Of a stretch of 64,000 bases of DNA, positions 51,867 to 60,637 are shown piece by piece (the first letter of the stretch is position 1; each line of letters starts with the position of its first letter). Made by a program: the position numbers and the translations under genes. Origin of the DNA: Streptomyces chilikensis. Lineage in GTDB: Bacteria; Actinomycetota; Actinomycetes; Streptomycetales; Streptomycetaceae. The notes under the pieces were generated by a model that saw only the letters and a list, made by a program, of their open reading frames with translations, made no database searches and had not been told where the DNA came from. The stretch spans positions 1-64,000 of the forward strand of contig NZ_LWCC02000190.1 in the NCBI RefSeq assembly GCF_001642695.1, written 5' to 3'.

Positions 51867-52322
51867 CTAATCGGTGTCAGGGCTGTCCGGGCGGGCGGTG
51901 TGGTCGGGGTGGCCGGCGGTGCGCCGGGCCTCTTTCATCTCCGCCTCGTACAGATGGTCCCTGCCGTCGGCCAGCTCTTGAAGTGCCTGCCGTTCCATCT
52001 GCTTGAACGGCTCGTAGTAGGTGCGGTTGTAGTCCTCGATGATCTGGAAGGTCCACCGTCCGGGGATGACGTTGCGGCCCAGGATCTCCTGCTGCACGCG
52101 GTCGGCCCAGTGTTCGTGGCCGGCCTCGCGCAGCAGGTTCACCGCCCGGTCCAGCTCCAGGTCGGCGCCTCCGGTCAGCTGGTGGAAGGAGTACAGGTGG
52201 CCACGGGCCCGCTCGGTCGTCTCCAGGGCCTTCGACAGAGCTCCGAGCGCCTCGACCGTGGCGCCGGTGACGCCGCCGGGTCGCTGATGCCGTGAGTCCG
52301 GTCCATCACTATGTGCGTTCAT
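51867..52322 (-). CDS. Conserved hypothetical protein, helical
   Basis: This 151-aa soluble protein is almost all helix: ATVEALGALSKALETTERAR, GADLELDRAVNLLREAGHEH and TFQIIEDYNRTYYEPFKQME. Start 52322 (MNAHSDGPDSRHQRPGG) follows AGGGATG; the frame is open to 52379. Actinobacterial proteins of this kind are known but uncharacterised. It shares its direction with the possible zinc-ribbon gene downstream. Confidence 0.7.
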   Translation of the reverse strand: MNAHSDGPDSRHQRPGGVTGATVEALGALSKALETTERARGHLYSFHQLTGGADLELDRAVNLLREAGHEHWADRVQQEILGRNVIPGRWTFQIIEDYNRTYYEPFKQMERQALQELADGRDHLYEAEMKEARRTAGHPDHTARPDSPDTD

Positions 52323-52648
52323 CGACGACCATCCCTTTCGAAGCGGCTCGTGGCTCGGGCAGACGCCCGGGTTCCCCAAATCTCGGGCCGGTCAAAGCCA
52401 GGGCACCCGACAATCAACCTGCTGGCCGCACCACGACAGCCGCTTGGTCACCCCATGACAGCGACCACACCCCCGCCCCTCACCCGCTCGCCAGCGCGTG
52501 ACGGCAAGGGGCGCAGCTCGTTGGTCAGTGCGTTCTCCGAAGTCAGGGCCCCGGGGGCGTCACGGCTGATCCCTCCGGGGCCTACGGGCCTGCTGGAAGC
52601 GGCACGGAACAGCACCTGGGCTTCGCTCCCCCGTGTCCGGCGGCACAC
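52323..52648. other. Intergenic stretch, no gene seen
   Basis: It lies between the 3' end of the fusion gene and the 151-aa gene. No frame has family features. Confidence 0.4.
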
Positions 52649-55285
52649 TCACAGACCGTCCACGCTGCCCGGCGCCTGCGGCGCGCCCGGTGACGGCTGC
52701 ACGGCTCCGAAGCGGCGGTCGCGGCGGGTGTAGGTGTCGATGGCCTGCCACAGGTGGGTGCGGTCGACATCGGGCCACAGGGTGTCGAGGAAGACGAGTT
52801 CGGCATAGGTCGACTGCCAGGGCAGGAAGTTGGAGGTGCGCATCTCGCCGCCGGTGCGGATGAGCAGGTCCACCTCCGGCAGGCCGGGCTGGTGCAGGTG
52901 GGCGGCCACATGGCGGGGGGTGATGGTGTCGGGGTCCATCGTCCCCGCGGCCGCCTGGCGGGCCAGTGCGCGGGCGGCGTGGGTGATCTCGGTGCGCCCG
53001 CCGTAGTTGAGGCACATGTTCAGGGTCAGGGCGGTGCGGTTGCGGGTGGCGTGCTCGGTGCGGCGCGCTGACTGCACCATCTCCGAGGGCATTCCGTCGG
53101 GGATGCCCGACCAGCGCAGCCGGATGTCGCGCTGCCAGATCTCCTCGGTCTCCATGTCGAGGCCGTCCTGGAAGATGCGCAGCAGCGCTTCGACCTCGGT
53201 GGCCGGACGCGTCCAGTTCTCCGTGGAGAAGGCGTACAGGCTCAGGCAGGGCAGGCCGATCTCCAAGGCTCCGTGGACGACGTCCCGCAGGGCGAGCTGG
53301 CCGGCTTCGTGGCCGGCGGTGCGCGGTCGGCCGCGGTGGGTGGCCCACCGTCCGTTGCCGTCCATGATGACCGCGACGTGCTGGGGCATGCGTCCGGGCG
53401 GGAGCACGGGCGGGCGGACGCCGCTGGGGTGCGGCACCGGTGGCAGCAAAGCCTGCGTGTCATGTGGGGTGGGATCGCCTTCCGCGGACCGCGGCGGCGG
53501 GATGGAGGCAGGCGTCCGGGCGGCGGTGCGGGCGTGGTGGCGCCAGGCTCTGGCCACGCGGTGCCGGCCGCGTGCCAGCGTGAAGTGGAAGCGGACCGGG
53601 TGGGCCCGCGAAGGGCCGTTCAGGAGTGCGTGGGGGCTTTGGTCGATGCGGTCGAGTTCGAGCCGGTGCAGGTCGACGACGGTCCGCAGGGCGGCGGCCA
53701 TGGGCGGGTGCTGGCTGCCGGCGGCCGCGGTCCGGTCCAGCCACTGACGGGTCCGGGCGGTCATGGCTCGGACCATGTCCGTGTACCGGCCACTCGCTCG
53801 TCCTCGGGCGAGGTCCTCGCTGCTGACGCCGTACTCGTCGAGCACGGTGGCCGGCAGCTTGACGAAGCCTTCCATGGCGTCTTCCCGCAGGTCACGCAGC
53901 GTATCCAGGAGGTTGAGGGCGTCGGTCCACGCGCGCAGCGCCTCGGCGTCACGGGGAGTGAACGCCAGCCCCGGTGCGGTGAGCAGGTTCAGCAGGCGCT
54001 TCGTTCCGAAGGGAAAGGTGAGCGTGCGCCAGTAGGCGAACCAGTCGTCCCAGGTGGCGAGCGCGCTCTCTCCCCCGGCGTCCTGCCGGTAGACGGCGTT
54101 GGCCGCCTCCAGTCCGTCGCCGGGCAGGTCCCAGGTCCATACGGCGTGCACGATGGCCGCACGCAGCGGATCCTGGCTGTGGCCCTGGCGCAGATCGGCC
54201 TCCAGCAACTCACTGAACCGGCTGACGTGCTCGGACCTTTCCCGTCGGCTGCCGTGCCGGGTGTCGGAGAGGTCGTCGATGTACCGGCCGTATCCGTACA
54301 CGGCCCACCACACAGGCCGGATGCGGGCGGGGAGGAGCTTGGTGGTGGCTGCTTTCACGGGGCCGGAGCGGTGCAGCAGACGGCGGCAGATCTCGTAACC
54401 GGTGATGACCGTGGCGTCGTGGATGCCGGCTTGACGGTACATACGCGCGCGCAGCGGGTGCAGCAGGCGCAGGACCGTCAGGCGGACGGAGGACCTGGAG
54501 GCGTGCCGGCGCAGGAGCGTCTGCTTGAGGGTGCGCCGGCTGGTGCGTGCGGTGAAGGCCGCCAGTCCGGCCACCGTCAGCCCGGCCGACCAGCCCAGGC
54601 CCAGCAGGAGGTGGCGCCAGGGGACGAGGGTGAGGTCGACCGCGGACACCGCCGCCTGCATCGCCCCGTAGGCGGGCATGAGCCTCAGCAGTGGACTGTC
54701 CGCGGCAGGGTTGGCGACGGGGTTCTGCAGACCCAGATCGATGAAGCTGACCATGATGACGACGAACATTCCCGCCAGTTCACTGCGCAGCAGCGCCGCC
54801 AGCAGGATCCCCACGCCCCCGTACGTCAGGGCTCCCACCATGAACGCCCCGGCCATGACGTCGAGGCGCTCGGGCCGGTGGAAGACACACACCCACGCCG
54901 TGGCGTAGCCGGCCGTCAGCGCCGCGGCGAGCAGCAGCACGCCGCTGCGGGCCAGCAGCAGGCACAGGCGCGGATATCCGGCGAGTACCAGCCGGTGGTC
55001 GAACTCTGCTGAGCGGCTGGCGGCCAGGAACATCATGAACCCGACGATCAACGCGATCGCGTGCAGTCCGCCGGACAGCTGCGTCACCGTGTTGGCGTCG
55101 AGGTTCACCGGCCGGCCGGCCGCGCGCAGGAAGAACCGCACCGGGTCGCCGGGCAGGACCCGGTAGGCGAGGGTCAGCCACAGCGGGATGAAGAAGACCA
55201 CCAAGGTCAACGCCAGCCGGTTACGGGCCTGCTCCAGTACCGCGTGACGCACCGCCGTGCCCATGCACTGCCACCACCAGGTCAT
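52649..55285 (-). CDS. Three-part fusion: ABC-2 permease / squalene-phytoene synthase / cis-prenyltransferase
   Basis: This is one uninterrupted 878-aa frame. Residues 1-250 hold about six membrane spans (LTLVVFFIPLWLTLAYRVLP, LHAIALIVGFMMFLAASRSA, GMFVVIMVSFIDLG) of an ABC-2 exporter. Residues ~283-560 form a head-to-head prenyl synthase with both Asp-rich sites (YIDDLSDT, D337/D338/D341, and DTLRDLREDAMEGFVKLP, D461/D465/E468/D469). Residues 633-878 form a UPP-synthase-type cis-prenyltransferase with MDGNGRWATH (Asp642), LNYGGRTEI and LLIRTGGEMRTSNFLPWQ. The linkers keep normal Streptomyces codon use, so the fusion looks genuine. The ATG overlaps the ATPase stop. Likely role, by inference: making and exporting an isoprenoid at the membrane. 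Confidence 0.88.
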   Translation of the reverse strand: MTWWWQCMGTAVRHAVLEQARNRLALTLVVFFIPLWLTLAYRVLPGDPVRFFLRAAGRPVNLDANTVTQLSGGLHAIALIVGFMMFLAASRSAEFDHRLVLAGYPRLCLLLARSGVLLLAAALTAGYATAWVCVFHRPERLDVMAGAFMVGALTYGGVGILLAALLRSELAGMFVVIMVSFIDLGLQNPVANPAADSPLLRLMPAYGAMQAAVSAVDLTLVPWRHLLLGLGWSAGLTVAGLAAFTARTSRRTLKQTLLRRHASRSSVRLTVLRLLHPLRARMYRQAGIHDATVITGYEICRRLLHRSGPVKAATTKLLPARIRPVWWAVYGYGRYIDDLSDTRHGSRRERSEHVSRFSELLEADLRQGHSQDPLRAAIVHAVWTWDLPGDGLEAANAVYRQDAGGESALATWDDWFAYWRTLTFPFGTKRLLNLLTAPGLAFTPRDAEALRAWTDALNLLDTLRDLREDAMEGFVKLPATVLDEYGVSSEDLARGRASGRYTDMVRAMTARTRQWLDRTAAAGSQHPPMAAALRTVVDLHRLELDRIDQSPHALLNGPSRAHPVRFHFTLARGRHRVARAWRHHARTAARTPASIPPPRSAEGDPTPHDTQALLPPVPHPSGVRPPVLPPGRMPQHVAVIMDGNGRWATHRGRPRTAGHEAGQLALRDVVHGALEIGLPCLSLYAFSTENWTRPATEVEALLRIFQDGLDMETEEIWQRDIRLRWSGIPDGMPSEMVQSARRTEHATRNRTALTLNMCLNYGGRTEITHAARALARQAAAGTMDPDTITPRHVAAHLHQPGLPEVDLLIRTGGEMRTSNFLPWQSTYAELVFLDTLWPDVDRTHLWQAIDTYTRRDRRFGAVQPSPGAPQAPGSVDGL

Positions 55286-55935
55286 GCGGCACTCCTCGTC
55301 ACGGCGCTGTGGTCGGGGGTCAGGACGCCGTCCTGAAGCCGGTGCAGGACGTCCAGGCGTTCCCTGTCGTGGGCGAGGTGGGAGACCACCACGACCGTAC
55401 GGCCCCGCTCGCACCATCCCCTGGCGATCTCCCAGAAGCACAGATACGTCTCCCAGTCGAAGCCCTGGTACGGCTCGTCCAGCAGCAACACCTCCGGGTC
55501 GTGCATCAGCCCCACCGCCAGGTTCAGCTTCTGCCGCGTCCCGCCGCTCAGCGTGTGCAGGCGGCTGCGGGGGCTCTCCTTGAACCGCAGTTGTTCCAGC
55601 AGCTCCCACGCCCTCCGGCAGTCGTCGAGCCGGTAGGCGGCCTGGAAGAACCGCACGTGCTCCTGAACGGTCAGCGCCGGGTGCAGCACGGTGTCCTGCG
55701 GGCAGTAGCCGATCCGGCCACGGCACCGGACCGTGCCGCTGTCGGCCGCCGCCTGCCCCACCAGGATCCGCAGCAACGTGCTCTTGCCCGCGCCGTTCGC
55801 CCCGACGATGCCGAGCAGACAGCCCTGGGGCACGTCCAGGTTCACCCCACGCAGCACCGGGCGCCGGCCGTAGGCCTTGTGCACGTCGTGGAGGCGCAGA
55901 ACGGCGCTCGTAGGCGCCGAAGTTAAGAAGTTCAC
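55282..55935 (-). CDS. ABC transporter ATP-binding subunit with a TTA codon
   Basis: This 217-aa ATPase has Walker A GANGAGKSTLLRIL, Q-loop GYCPQDTVLHP, signature LHTLSGGTRQKLNLA, Walker B EVLLLDEPYQGFDW and switch His VVVSHLAHDRER. It serves the fused permease, whose ATG overlaps its stop. Start GTG 55935 is the only one that leaves the domain whole; codon four (55924-55926) is then TTA, the rare Leu codon read by bldA tRNA, so translation is likely tied to development. Any start further upstream would add a second TTA. Confidence 0.9.
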   Translation of the reverse strand: MNFLTSAPTSAVLRLHDVHKAYGRRPVLRGVNLDVPQGCLLGIVGANGAGKSTLLRILVGQAAADSGTVRCRGRIGYCPQDTVLHPALTVQEHVRFFQAAYRLDDCRRAWELLEQLRFKESPRSRLHTLSGGTRQKLNLAVGLMHDPEVLLLDEPYQGFDWETYLCFWEIARGWCERGRTVVVVSHLAHDRERLDVLHRLQDGVLTPDHSAVTRSAA

Positions 55936-56263
55936 ATCATCAGCTAACGATGGAATCGCGAGATGGTAGCGGGAGCGAACCCGTACCGGGCCGGCGCGAA
56001 ACGCGGCATCCGCCGTGCGGGGGTCCTCCACGGCCTGACCGGATCCGCGCCGTCGGCCACACCCGCGCCGGAGCCGGCTTCGAAGACGGCACCGGCACCG
56101 CGTCCAGGCCCCTGACCGGCCGGAAGCACCTCCGGTCGGGTCGTTCGCCGCGTGCGGGTGTCCCGCCGCCCGGGTCACCACCGTCAAGGCCGTCCGGCGT
56201 GCCGGCGTCGGCGCCACGGAACTTCGCAGTGGGAGGGAGCAGGCACGCGGGAAGATCTCGGAA
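55936..56263. other. Divergent intergenic region
   Basis: It separates the ABC/isoprenoid operon from the SDR gene. No gene is supported. It must contain the operon's promoter; no certain -35/-10 pair is recognised. Confidence 0.4.
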
Positions 56264-56288
56264 AAAGGTGACGTGAACTGTCACCTTT
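56264..56288. promoter_or_regulatory. Operator-like inverted repeat upstream of the SDR gene
   Basis: Perfect arms AAAGGTGAC (56264-56272) and GTCACCTTT (56280-56288) with a 7-base spacer, ending 18 bp before the SDR ATG. Confidence 0.7.
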
Positions 56289-56306
56289 GGCGTGCACCGT
56301 AGTGGC

Positions 56307-57266
56307 ATGGAAAAGAACACCACCACTCGGTACGCCGACCGGGCAGCCCCGCTCACCGGCCGGATCGCGCTCGTCGCCGGGGCCACCCGCGGCGCCGGCC
56401 GTGCCCTCGCCGTCGAGCTCGGCCGCGCCGGCGCCACCGTCTACGTCACCGGCCGCACCACCCGCGAGCGCGCCAGCGAGGTCGGCCGGACCACGGAGAC
56501 CATCGAGGAGACCGCGGACCTGGTCACGGCGGCCGGCGGCACCGGCATCGCCGTCCCCACCGATCACTTGGAGGAGGACCAGGTGCGCGCCCTCACCGAG
56601 CGGATCGACCGCGAACAGGGGCGGCTCGACATCCTCGTCAACGACCTCTGGGGCGGCGAGCACCTGCTCGTCAGCTCCGTCTTCGGCAGGAAGAGCTGGG
56701 AGACACCGCTCGCCGACGGCCTGCGCGTCCTGGAGCTCGGGGTGCGCTCCCACGTGATCACCGCGGCACTCGCCCTTCCGCTCCTGGTCCGCTCCGACGC
56801 GCCGCTGCACGTGGAGGTCACCGACGGCACGGCGGCCTCCAACCGCCGTTACCGCGAGAACCTCTATTACGACCTCGCGAAGAACGCCCCGATCCGGATC
56901 GCGTTCGGGCTGGGCGAGGAACTGGCGGAGTACGGGGGCACGGCGGTCGCGGTGACGCCGGGCTTCCTGCGCTCGGAGCAGATGCTCGCCCACTTCGGCG
57001 TGACGGAGGGGAACTGGCGCGACGCAGTCGTCCAGGAGCCGGCCTTCGCCATCGCCGAGTCACCGCACTACCTAGCTCGCGGAGTCGCCGCGCTCGCCGC
57101 CGACCCGGACCGGGCGGCCCGCTGGAACGGGAGGTCCACCTCCAGCGCGGAACTCGCCAGGACCTACGGCGTACGGGACGTGGACGGCAGCCGGCCGGAC
57201 GCCTGGGGGTACTTCGAGGACGTCGTGTACGGCGGTAAGGAGGGCTCGCCGGACGACTACCGCTGA
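56307..57266 (+). CDS. Short-chain dehydrogenase/reductase
   Basis: This 319-aa SDR has its nucleotide-binding motif as VAGATRGAGRALAVELGRAG (TGxxxGxG variant) and LDILVNDLWGGE replacing the usual NNAG. Catalytic Tyr-x3-Lys appears as YYDLAKNAPIRIAF. At ~319 aa it belongs to the larger subgroup with VTPGFLRSEQMLAHFGV and SPHYLARGVAALAAD blocks, common in actinomycetes. It converges with a WYL regulator; the two stop codons overlap by 10 bp. An inverted repeat in its promoter suggests repressor control. The substrate is not known. Confidence 0.92.
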   Translation: MEKNTTTRYADRAAPLTGRIALVAGATRGAGRALAVELGRAGATVYVTGRTTRERASEVGRTTETIEETADLVTAAGGTGIAVPTDHLEEDQVRALTERIDREQGRLDILVNDLWGGEHLLVSSVFGRKSWETPLADGLRVLELGVRSHVITAALALPLLVRSDAPLHVEVTDGTAASNRRYRENLYYDLAKNAPIRIAFGLGEELAEYGGTAVAVTPGFLRSEQMLAHFGVTEGNWRDAVVQEPAFAIAESPHYLARGVAALAADPDRAARWNGRSTSSAELARTYGVRDVDGSRPDAWGYFEDVVYGGKEGSPDDYR

Positions 57267-58294
57267 TCATCCTCCGCATCCGTCCCGTACAGGGCGGTGA
57301 GGGCCCGCGCGTGCTCGCGGAAGCGGGCGCGCAGGCCCTGCGGGGCCAGTACCTCCGCGTCCGCGCCCAGTTCGGCCAGCTGGGCGAAGGCGACGTCCTC
57401 CGACTCCACCGGCAGGTCGAGCGTGACGCGCCCGCCGGAGTCCGGCACGGTCGCGGAGGCCAGCGCCTCGCTCACGCCGGCCGGGTCCGCCACGGCGGGC
57501 AGGCGGCGCAGGCCGCGCTCCGTCAGACGCACGGTGACGATCTCGCGCAGCAGCGCCCGGGCGAACCCGGCGGAGTGGGCCCGCCAGTACGCGGCCAGGT
57601 CGAAGGACGGGTCACGGACGAAGGGGTCGTCGGCGCCGGGAGCGGGCGACAGTCCCGTGACGCGGTCGACCCGGTAGGTGCGCCAGGCGCCGGACCGGTC
57701 CGCTCGCCCGCCGGGGACACGTCCCACGACGTACCACACCCCCGCTTTCAGGACGAGCCCGTACGGCTGCAGCGGGCGGGTCACCGTGCGGGGCGGCGCG
57801 CCGTCCCGGCCCGGCCGCGCGTAGGCCAGTTCGACCGTGCGGTCGGACCACACGGCGCGGGCCAGCTCCGGCAGCAGTTCCGGCGCCGACGGCTCGCGGA
57901 ACCAGGCCGGGGCGTCCAGGTGGAAGCGGCGCACCGACGACTCGGCCGCCTCACGCAGCGACGGGAGCAAGGTGGCCGACAGCTTCAGCCGGGCCGTGTC
58001 CGCCGCGCCGGACAGTCCCAGGTCGTGCAGGGCCGTGGGGAGACCGGAGAGGTAGAGGGTTTCCGCCTCGCTGGGGTGCAGCGTGGTGAGCCGGGTCCGG
58101 TGCCCCGGCGCCAGGTGGTAGCCGCCCGCACGGCCGCGCTCGGACCGGACGGGAACGCCCGCCTCCTGCAGGGCCTGGGCGTCGCGGATCACGGTGCGCA
58201 CGGAGACGCCCAACTCGCGGGCGAGCGCGGCGGCGGTCAGACCGGGACTCGACTGGACGAGAAGCGCCATGCGGATCAGGCGGGCAGCACGCAT
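57257..58294 (-). CDS. WYL-domain transcriptional regulator
   Basis: This 345-aa regulator has an N-terminal HTH (residues 1-55: RLIRMALLVQSSPGLTAAAL and LGVSVRTVIRDAQALQEAGV), a GRAGGYHLAPGHRTRL bridge, and a WYL domain with LQPYGLVLKAGVWYVVGRVP and WRTYRVDRVTGLSP. A WCX C-terminal part follows (VTLDLPVESEDVAFAQLAEL). ATG 58294 is chosen because the HTH follows directly; the frame is open to 58432. It is convergent with the SDR gene, which it may regulate. Confidence 0.9.
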   Translation of the reverse strand: MRAARLIRMALLVQSSPGLTAAALARELGVSVRTVIRDAQALQEAGVPVRSERGRAGGYHLAPGHRTRLTTLHPSEAETLYLSGLPTALHDLGLSGAADTARLKLSATLLPSLREAAESSVRRFHLDAPAWFREPSAPELLPELARAVWSDRTVELAYARPGRDGAPPRTVTRPLQPYGLVLKAGVWYVVGRVPGGRADRSGAWRTYRVDRVTGLSPAPGADDPFVRDPSFDLAAYWRAHSAGFARALLREIVTVRLTERGLRRLPAVADPAGVSEALASATVPDSGGRVTLDLPVESEDVAFAQLAELGADAEVLAPQGLRARFREHARALTALYGTDAEDDQR

Positions 58295-58549
58295 GGCCCA
58301 AGGATCGTGGACCGGCCCCCGGATCCTGAAACCGGCCCCTGCCTCACCCTCGGAGGTCCTCTCCCCCATCGCTGCGACCGCACCCCGACCCGCCGTGCCG
58401 TCCCGCATCGCGTAGGACCGGCCGCCCCGCACGCCCGACTCCGTGCCGGAGCGGTGCTCCCGGTCCCCGGCACGGGGCCGGCCACTCAGACGGTCCCTGA
58501 GTACTCCCGCTCATGATCCGCGAGGTCGCCGCTGCCTAGGGTGACCCGC

Positions 58550-59158
58550 ATGAACACGGAACAGGCCCCCGGCGGCACCCCGACCGCGGACACGCCCCGG
58601 TGGTCGAAGGGCTGCTCGATCGCTGTCTTCGTCCTCCTCGGCCTGACCGGCCTCGGGGCCTGGGGACTGGCCGAGCTCGAGAAGGGTCTCGACGGTTACG
58701 GCCAGCTGGAACAGGGCGGCCCCGCCGGATCCGTGGCGGACCCCCTCGGCCCCGGCGCGACCGCCCGGTACGAGGACGGTCTGAAGGTGACCGTCAGCCG
58801 TCCGCGCCCGGAGCCCGACGGCACCTACGGCCTCACCGTGACCTATGACAACGGCACCGACGGGACGGTGCGCCCCATCGGTGATTCGCCCGGCACGGGC
58901 GTCTCCGAGTACGGCCCCGCGCCCCTGGTCGTCCGCGCGGGCCGGTCCCTCGACGACCGCTCCTCCGGGGTCACTCCGAGCTGGCTGAACTCGGAGGAGG
59001 TCGCCGCCGCCCTCGTGCCGCCCCTGGGACCGGACCGCAGGCGCACCGTCCCGGTCCGCATCAAGCCGAACGGCGAGGGGGTCACGGTCACGGTGGAAGT
59101 GGCCCCGCCGACCGCCTCGTTCCGCGAGACGGCCTACTTCCAGCTCACCCTGGAATGA
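58550..59158 (+). CDS. Membrane-anchored hypothetical protein
   Basis: This 202-aa protein has one N-terminal span (GCSIAVFVLLGLTGLGAWGL, ~residues 20-40) and an exported beta-rich domain (ARYEDGLKVTVSRPRPEPDG, TYGLTVTYDNGTDGTVRPIG, RRTVPVRIKPNGEGVTVTVE), similar in layout to DUF4352-like immunoglobulin-fold proteins. GTG 58541 is an alternative start. TAGGGT lies 10 bp before the ATG and no ribosome site is visible, so the mRNA may be leaderless. Confidence 0.75.
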   Translation: MNTEQAPGGTPTADTPRWSKGCSIAVFVLLGLTGLGAWGLAELEKGLDGYGQLEQGGPAGSVADPLGPGATARYEDGLKVTVSRPRPEPDGTYGLTVTYDNGTDGTVRPIGDSPGTGVSEYGPAPLVVRAGRSLDDRSSGVTPSWLNSEEVAAALVPPLGPDRRRTVPVRIKPNGEGVTVTVEVAPPTASFRETAYFQLTLE

Positions 59159-59272
59159 CCTTGCCGGAGCCACCGGTAAAAGGCCTGGGTCAGATCGCCG
59201 GTCCCCGCCGCCGGTGCCGGTGGTGGCGGGCAGGCACGACGGCGAGGTCACCGAGGCCGGCTGAACACGGAA

Positions 59273-59304
59273 GGCCCGCCCTTCCCGGCGGGGAGGGGCG
59301 GGCC
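59273..59304. terminator. Terminator between convergent genes
   Basis: 14-bp arms (59273-59286, 59291-59304) with one mismatch and a 4-base loop. It can stop both the 58550 gene and the pectate lyase gene. Confidence 0.75.
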
Positions 59305-59323
59305 CGGAAGGGCACTCCGCGTA

Positions 59324-60637
59324 TCAGTCGACGTACGTGATCTCCGACGAGGAGTAGAGGCAGTGGGTGCCGTCCGCACCCGAGCCGATCTCGCTCGGCT
59401 CACCGCTCGTCGTGCCCCGGTACTTGGTGCAGATCTTCATGTCCCGGCCGGCGTCCTCGTAGATCGTGACGTCCGAGATCCGTGCCGTGTCGCCGTAGTT
59501 GGTGTTGATGCCGACCAGGCTGGTGCCGGGGGCGGTCGCCCAGATGTTCTGCAGCTGGATGTGGCGGGCGTTCTGCGTGGAGCAGTTGCCGCAGGAGCGG
59601 ACCAGCTTGCCGAAGTCGTCCACCTGGAAGTTCTTCACGACCAGGGTGCCGACGCCGTTGTGCTGGAACACCTTGTCCTCGGCCAGTTTCGCGCCACCGC
59701 CGTCGATCGTGCGGACCGTCGAGGAGGAGCCGCCGCGGAAGGTCGCGGCGTCCTCGCCCACGTCCTCCCACCAGACGTTCTTGATGGTGCAGGCGCCCGC
59801 GCAGTGCACACCGTCGGCGGCCGGAGCGCCGAGGATGACGTTCTGCAGGGTGGCGCCGTCCACCAGCCTGATCATCGGGGGCTGGCTCTCGTCCTGGTCA
59901 CCGCTGCCCAGATCGCCGCTGCCGTACAGGCGCTTCATGCCACCGTCGTACGTGCCCGAGACCTCGATGGTCGACGAGACCGCCTGGCTGCCGTTGGCGG
60001 TCGGCCACGACGGCCGGTTCGTGGGCGGGTCGGTCGGCTCGGCAGGCGGGTCCGTCGGCTCGGTCGGCGGGTCCGTGGGGACGGTGCCGGACGCCGTGAA
60101 GGTCCAGTTCTTGCTCGTCACGGAGTCGCAGGAGTTCTGCTGCACCAGGGCGCCGGAGGCGGTCGAACTGTCCTTGACGTTGAGGCACTTGCCGCCGTTG
60201 CTGTTGACGACCCGGTAGGTGTTGCCGCTGACCGGCGTCAGGGCCCACACCTGGGTGGCGGTGCCGGCGCAGTTCTGCTGCTCCACGGCCTTGCCCGCGC
60301 TGGTGGAGGCGTCCCGCACACCGGCGCACTTGGCGCTGTGCGCGGCGGCCAGGGTGTGCCCGCTTCCTGAGGCGGTGAGCTTCCAGGTCTGGTTCGCGGC
60401 TCCGGTGCAGGTGCTCTGGGTGAGCTGCGTGCCTGCGGCCGTGCCGGCGCCCGGCACCGTCAGGCACAGACCGCTCGCCGCGTTCTTCAGGCTGTACGAG
60501 CCCGCGGCGGGTGCCGCCGAGGCCGAGCCGGTCGCGAAGAGGGTGGTGAGACCCGCGGCGAGGAGTGACGCCGCGGTGGCGAAGGCGGCGGCAGCACGGC
60601 CGACACGCCTTCTGACGTGCTGATTCTCTGTACGCAC
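59324..60637 (-). CDS. Secreted PL3 pectate lyase with ricin-type lectin domain
   Basis: This 437-aa enzyme cleaves polygalacturonate by beta-elimination. It has a signal peptide (to GSASAA) and an N-terminal ricin B-type lectin domain (CBM13; residues ~45-180, with GLCLTVPGAGTAAGTQLTQS and QxW repeats NQTWKL, TQVWAL, KNWTFT). A PTDPPTEPTDPPAEPTDPPT linker leads to a PL3 beta-helix (SSTIEVSGTYDGGMKRLYGS, ADGVHCAGACTIKNVWWEDV, EDAATFRGGSS, KVFQHNGVGTLVVKNFQVDD, ICTKYRGTTSGEPSEI). Acidic calcium-binding and Lys/Arg catalytic candidates fall in the central coils. It is divergent from the GH9 cellulase gene. Confidence 0.93.
   Translation of the reverse strand: MRTENQHVRRRVGRAAAAFATAASLLAAGLTTLFATGSASAAPAAGSYSLKNAASGLCLTVPGAGTAAGTQLTQSTCTGAANQTWKLTASGSGHTLAAAHSAKCAGVRDASTSAGKAVEQQNCAGTATQVWALTPVSGNTYRVVNSNGGKCLNVKDSSTASGALVQQNSCDSVTSKNWTFTASGTVPTDPPTEPTDPPAEPTDPPTNRPSWPTANGSQAVSSTIEVSGTYDGGMKRLYGSGDLGSGDQDESQPPMIRLVDGATLQNVILGAPAADGVHCAGACTIKNVWWEDVGEDAATFRGGSSSTVRTIDGGGAKLAEDKVFQHNGVGTLVVKNFQVDDFGKLVRSCGNCSTQNARHIQLQNIWATAPGTSLVGINTNYGDTARISDVTIYEDAGRDMKICTKYRGTTSGEPSEIGSGADGTHCLYSSSEITYVD

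Noticed and set aside
19027-55935. Treating the prenyl synthase (20 kb) and the fused isoprenoid enzyme (53 kb) as one biosynthetic cluster
   Set aside because: They are more than 30 kb apart with unrelated and mobile DNA between them, so a functional link is only a guess.
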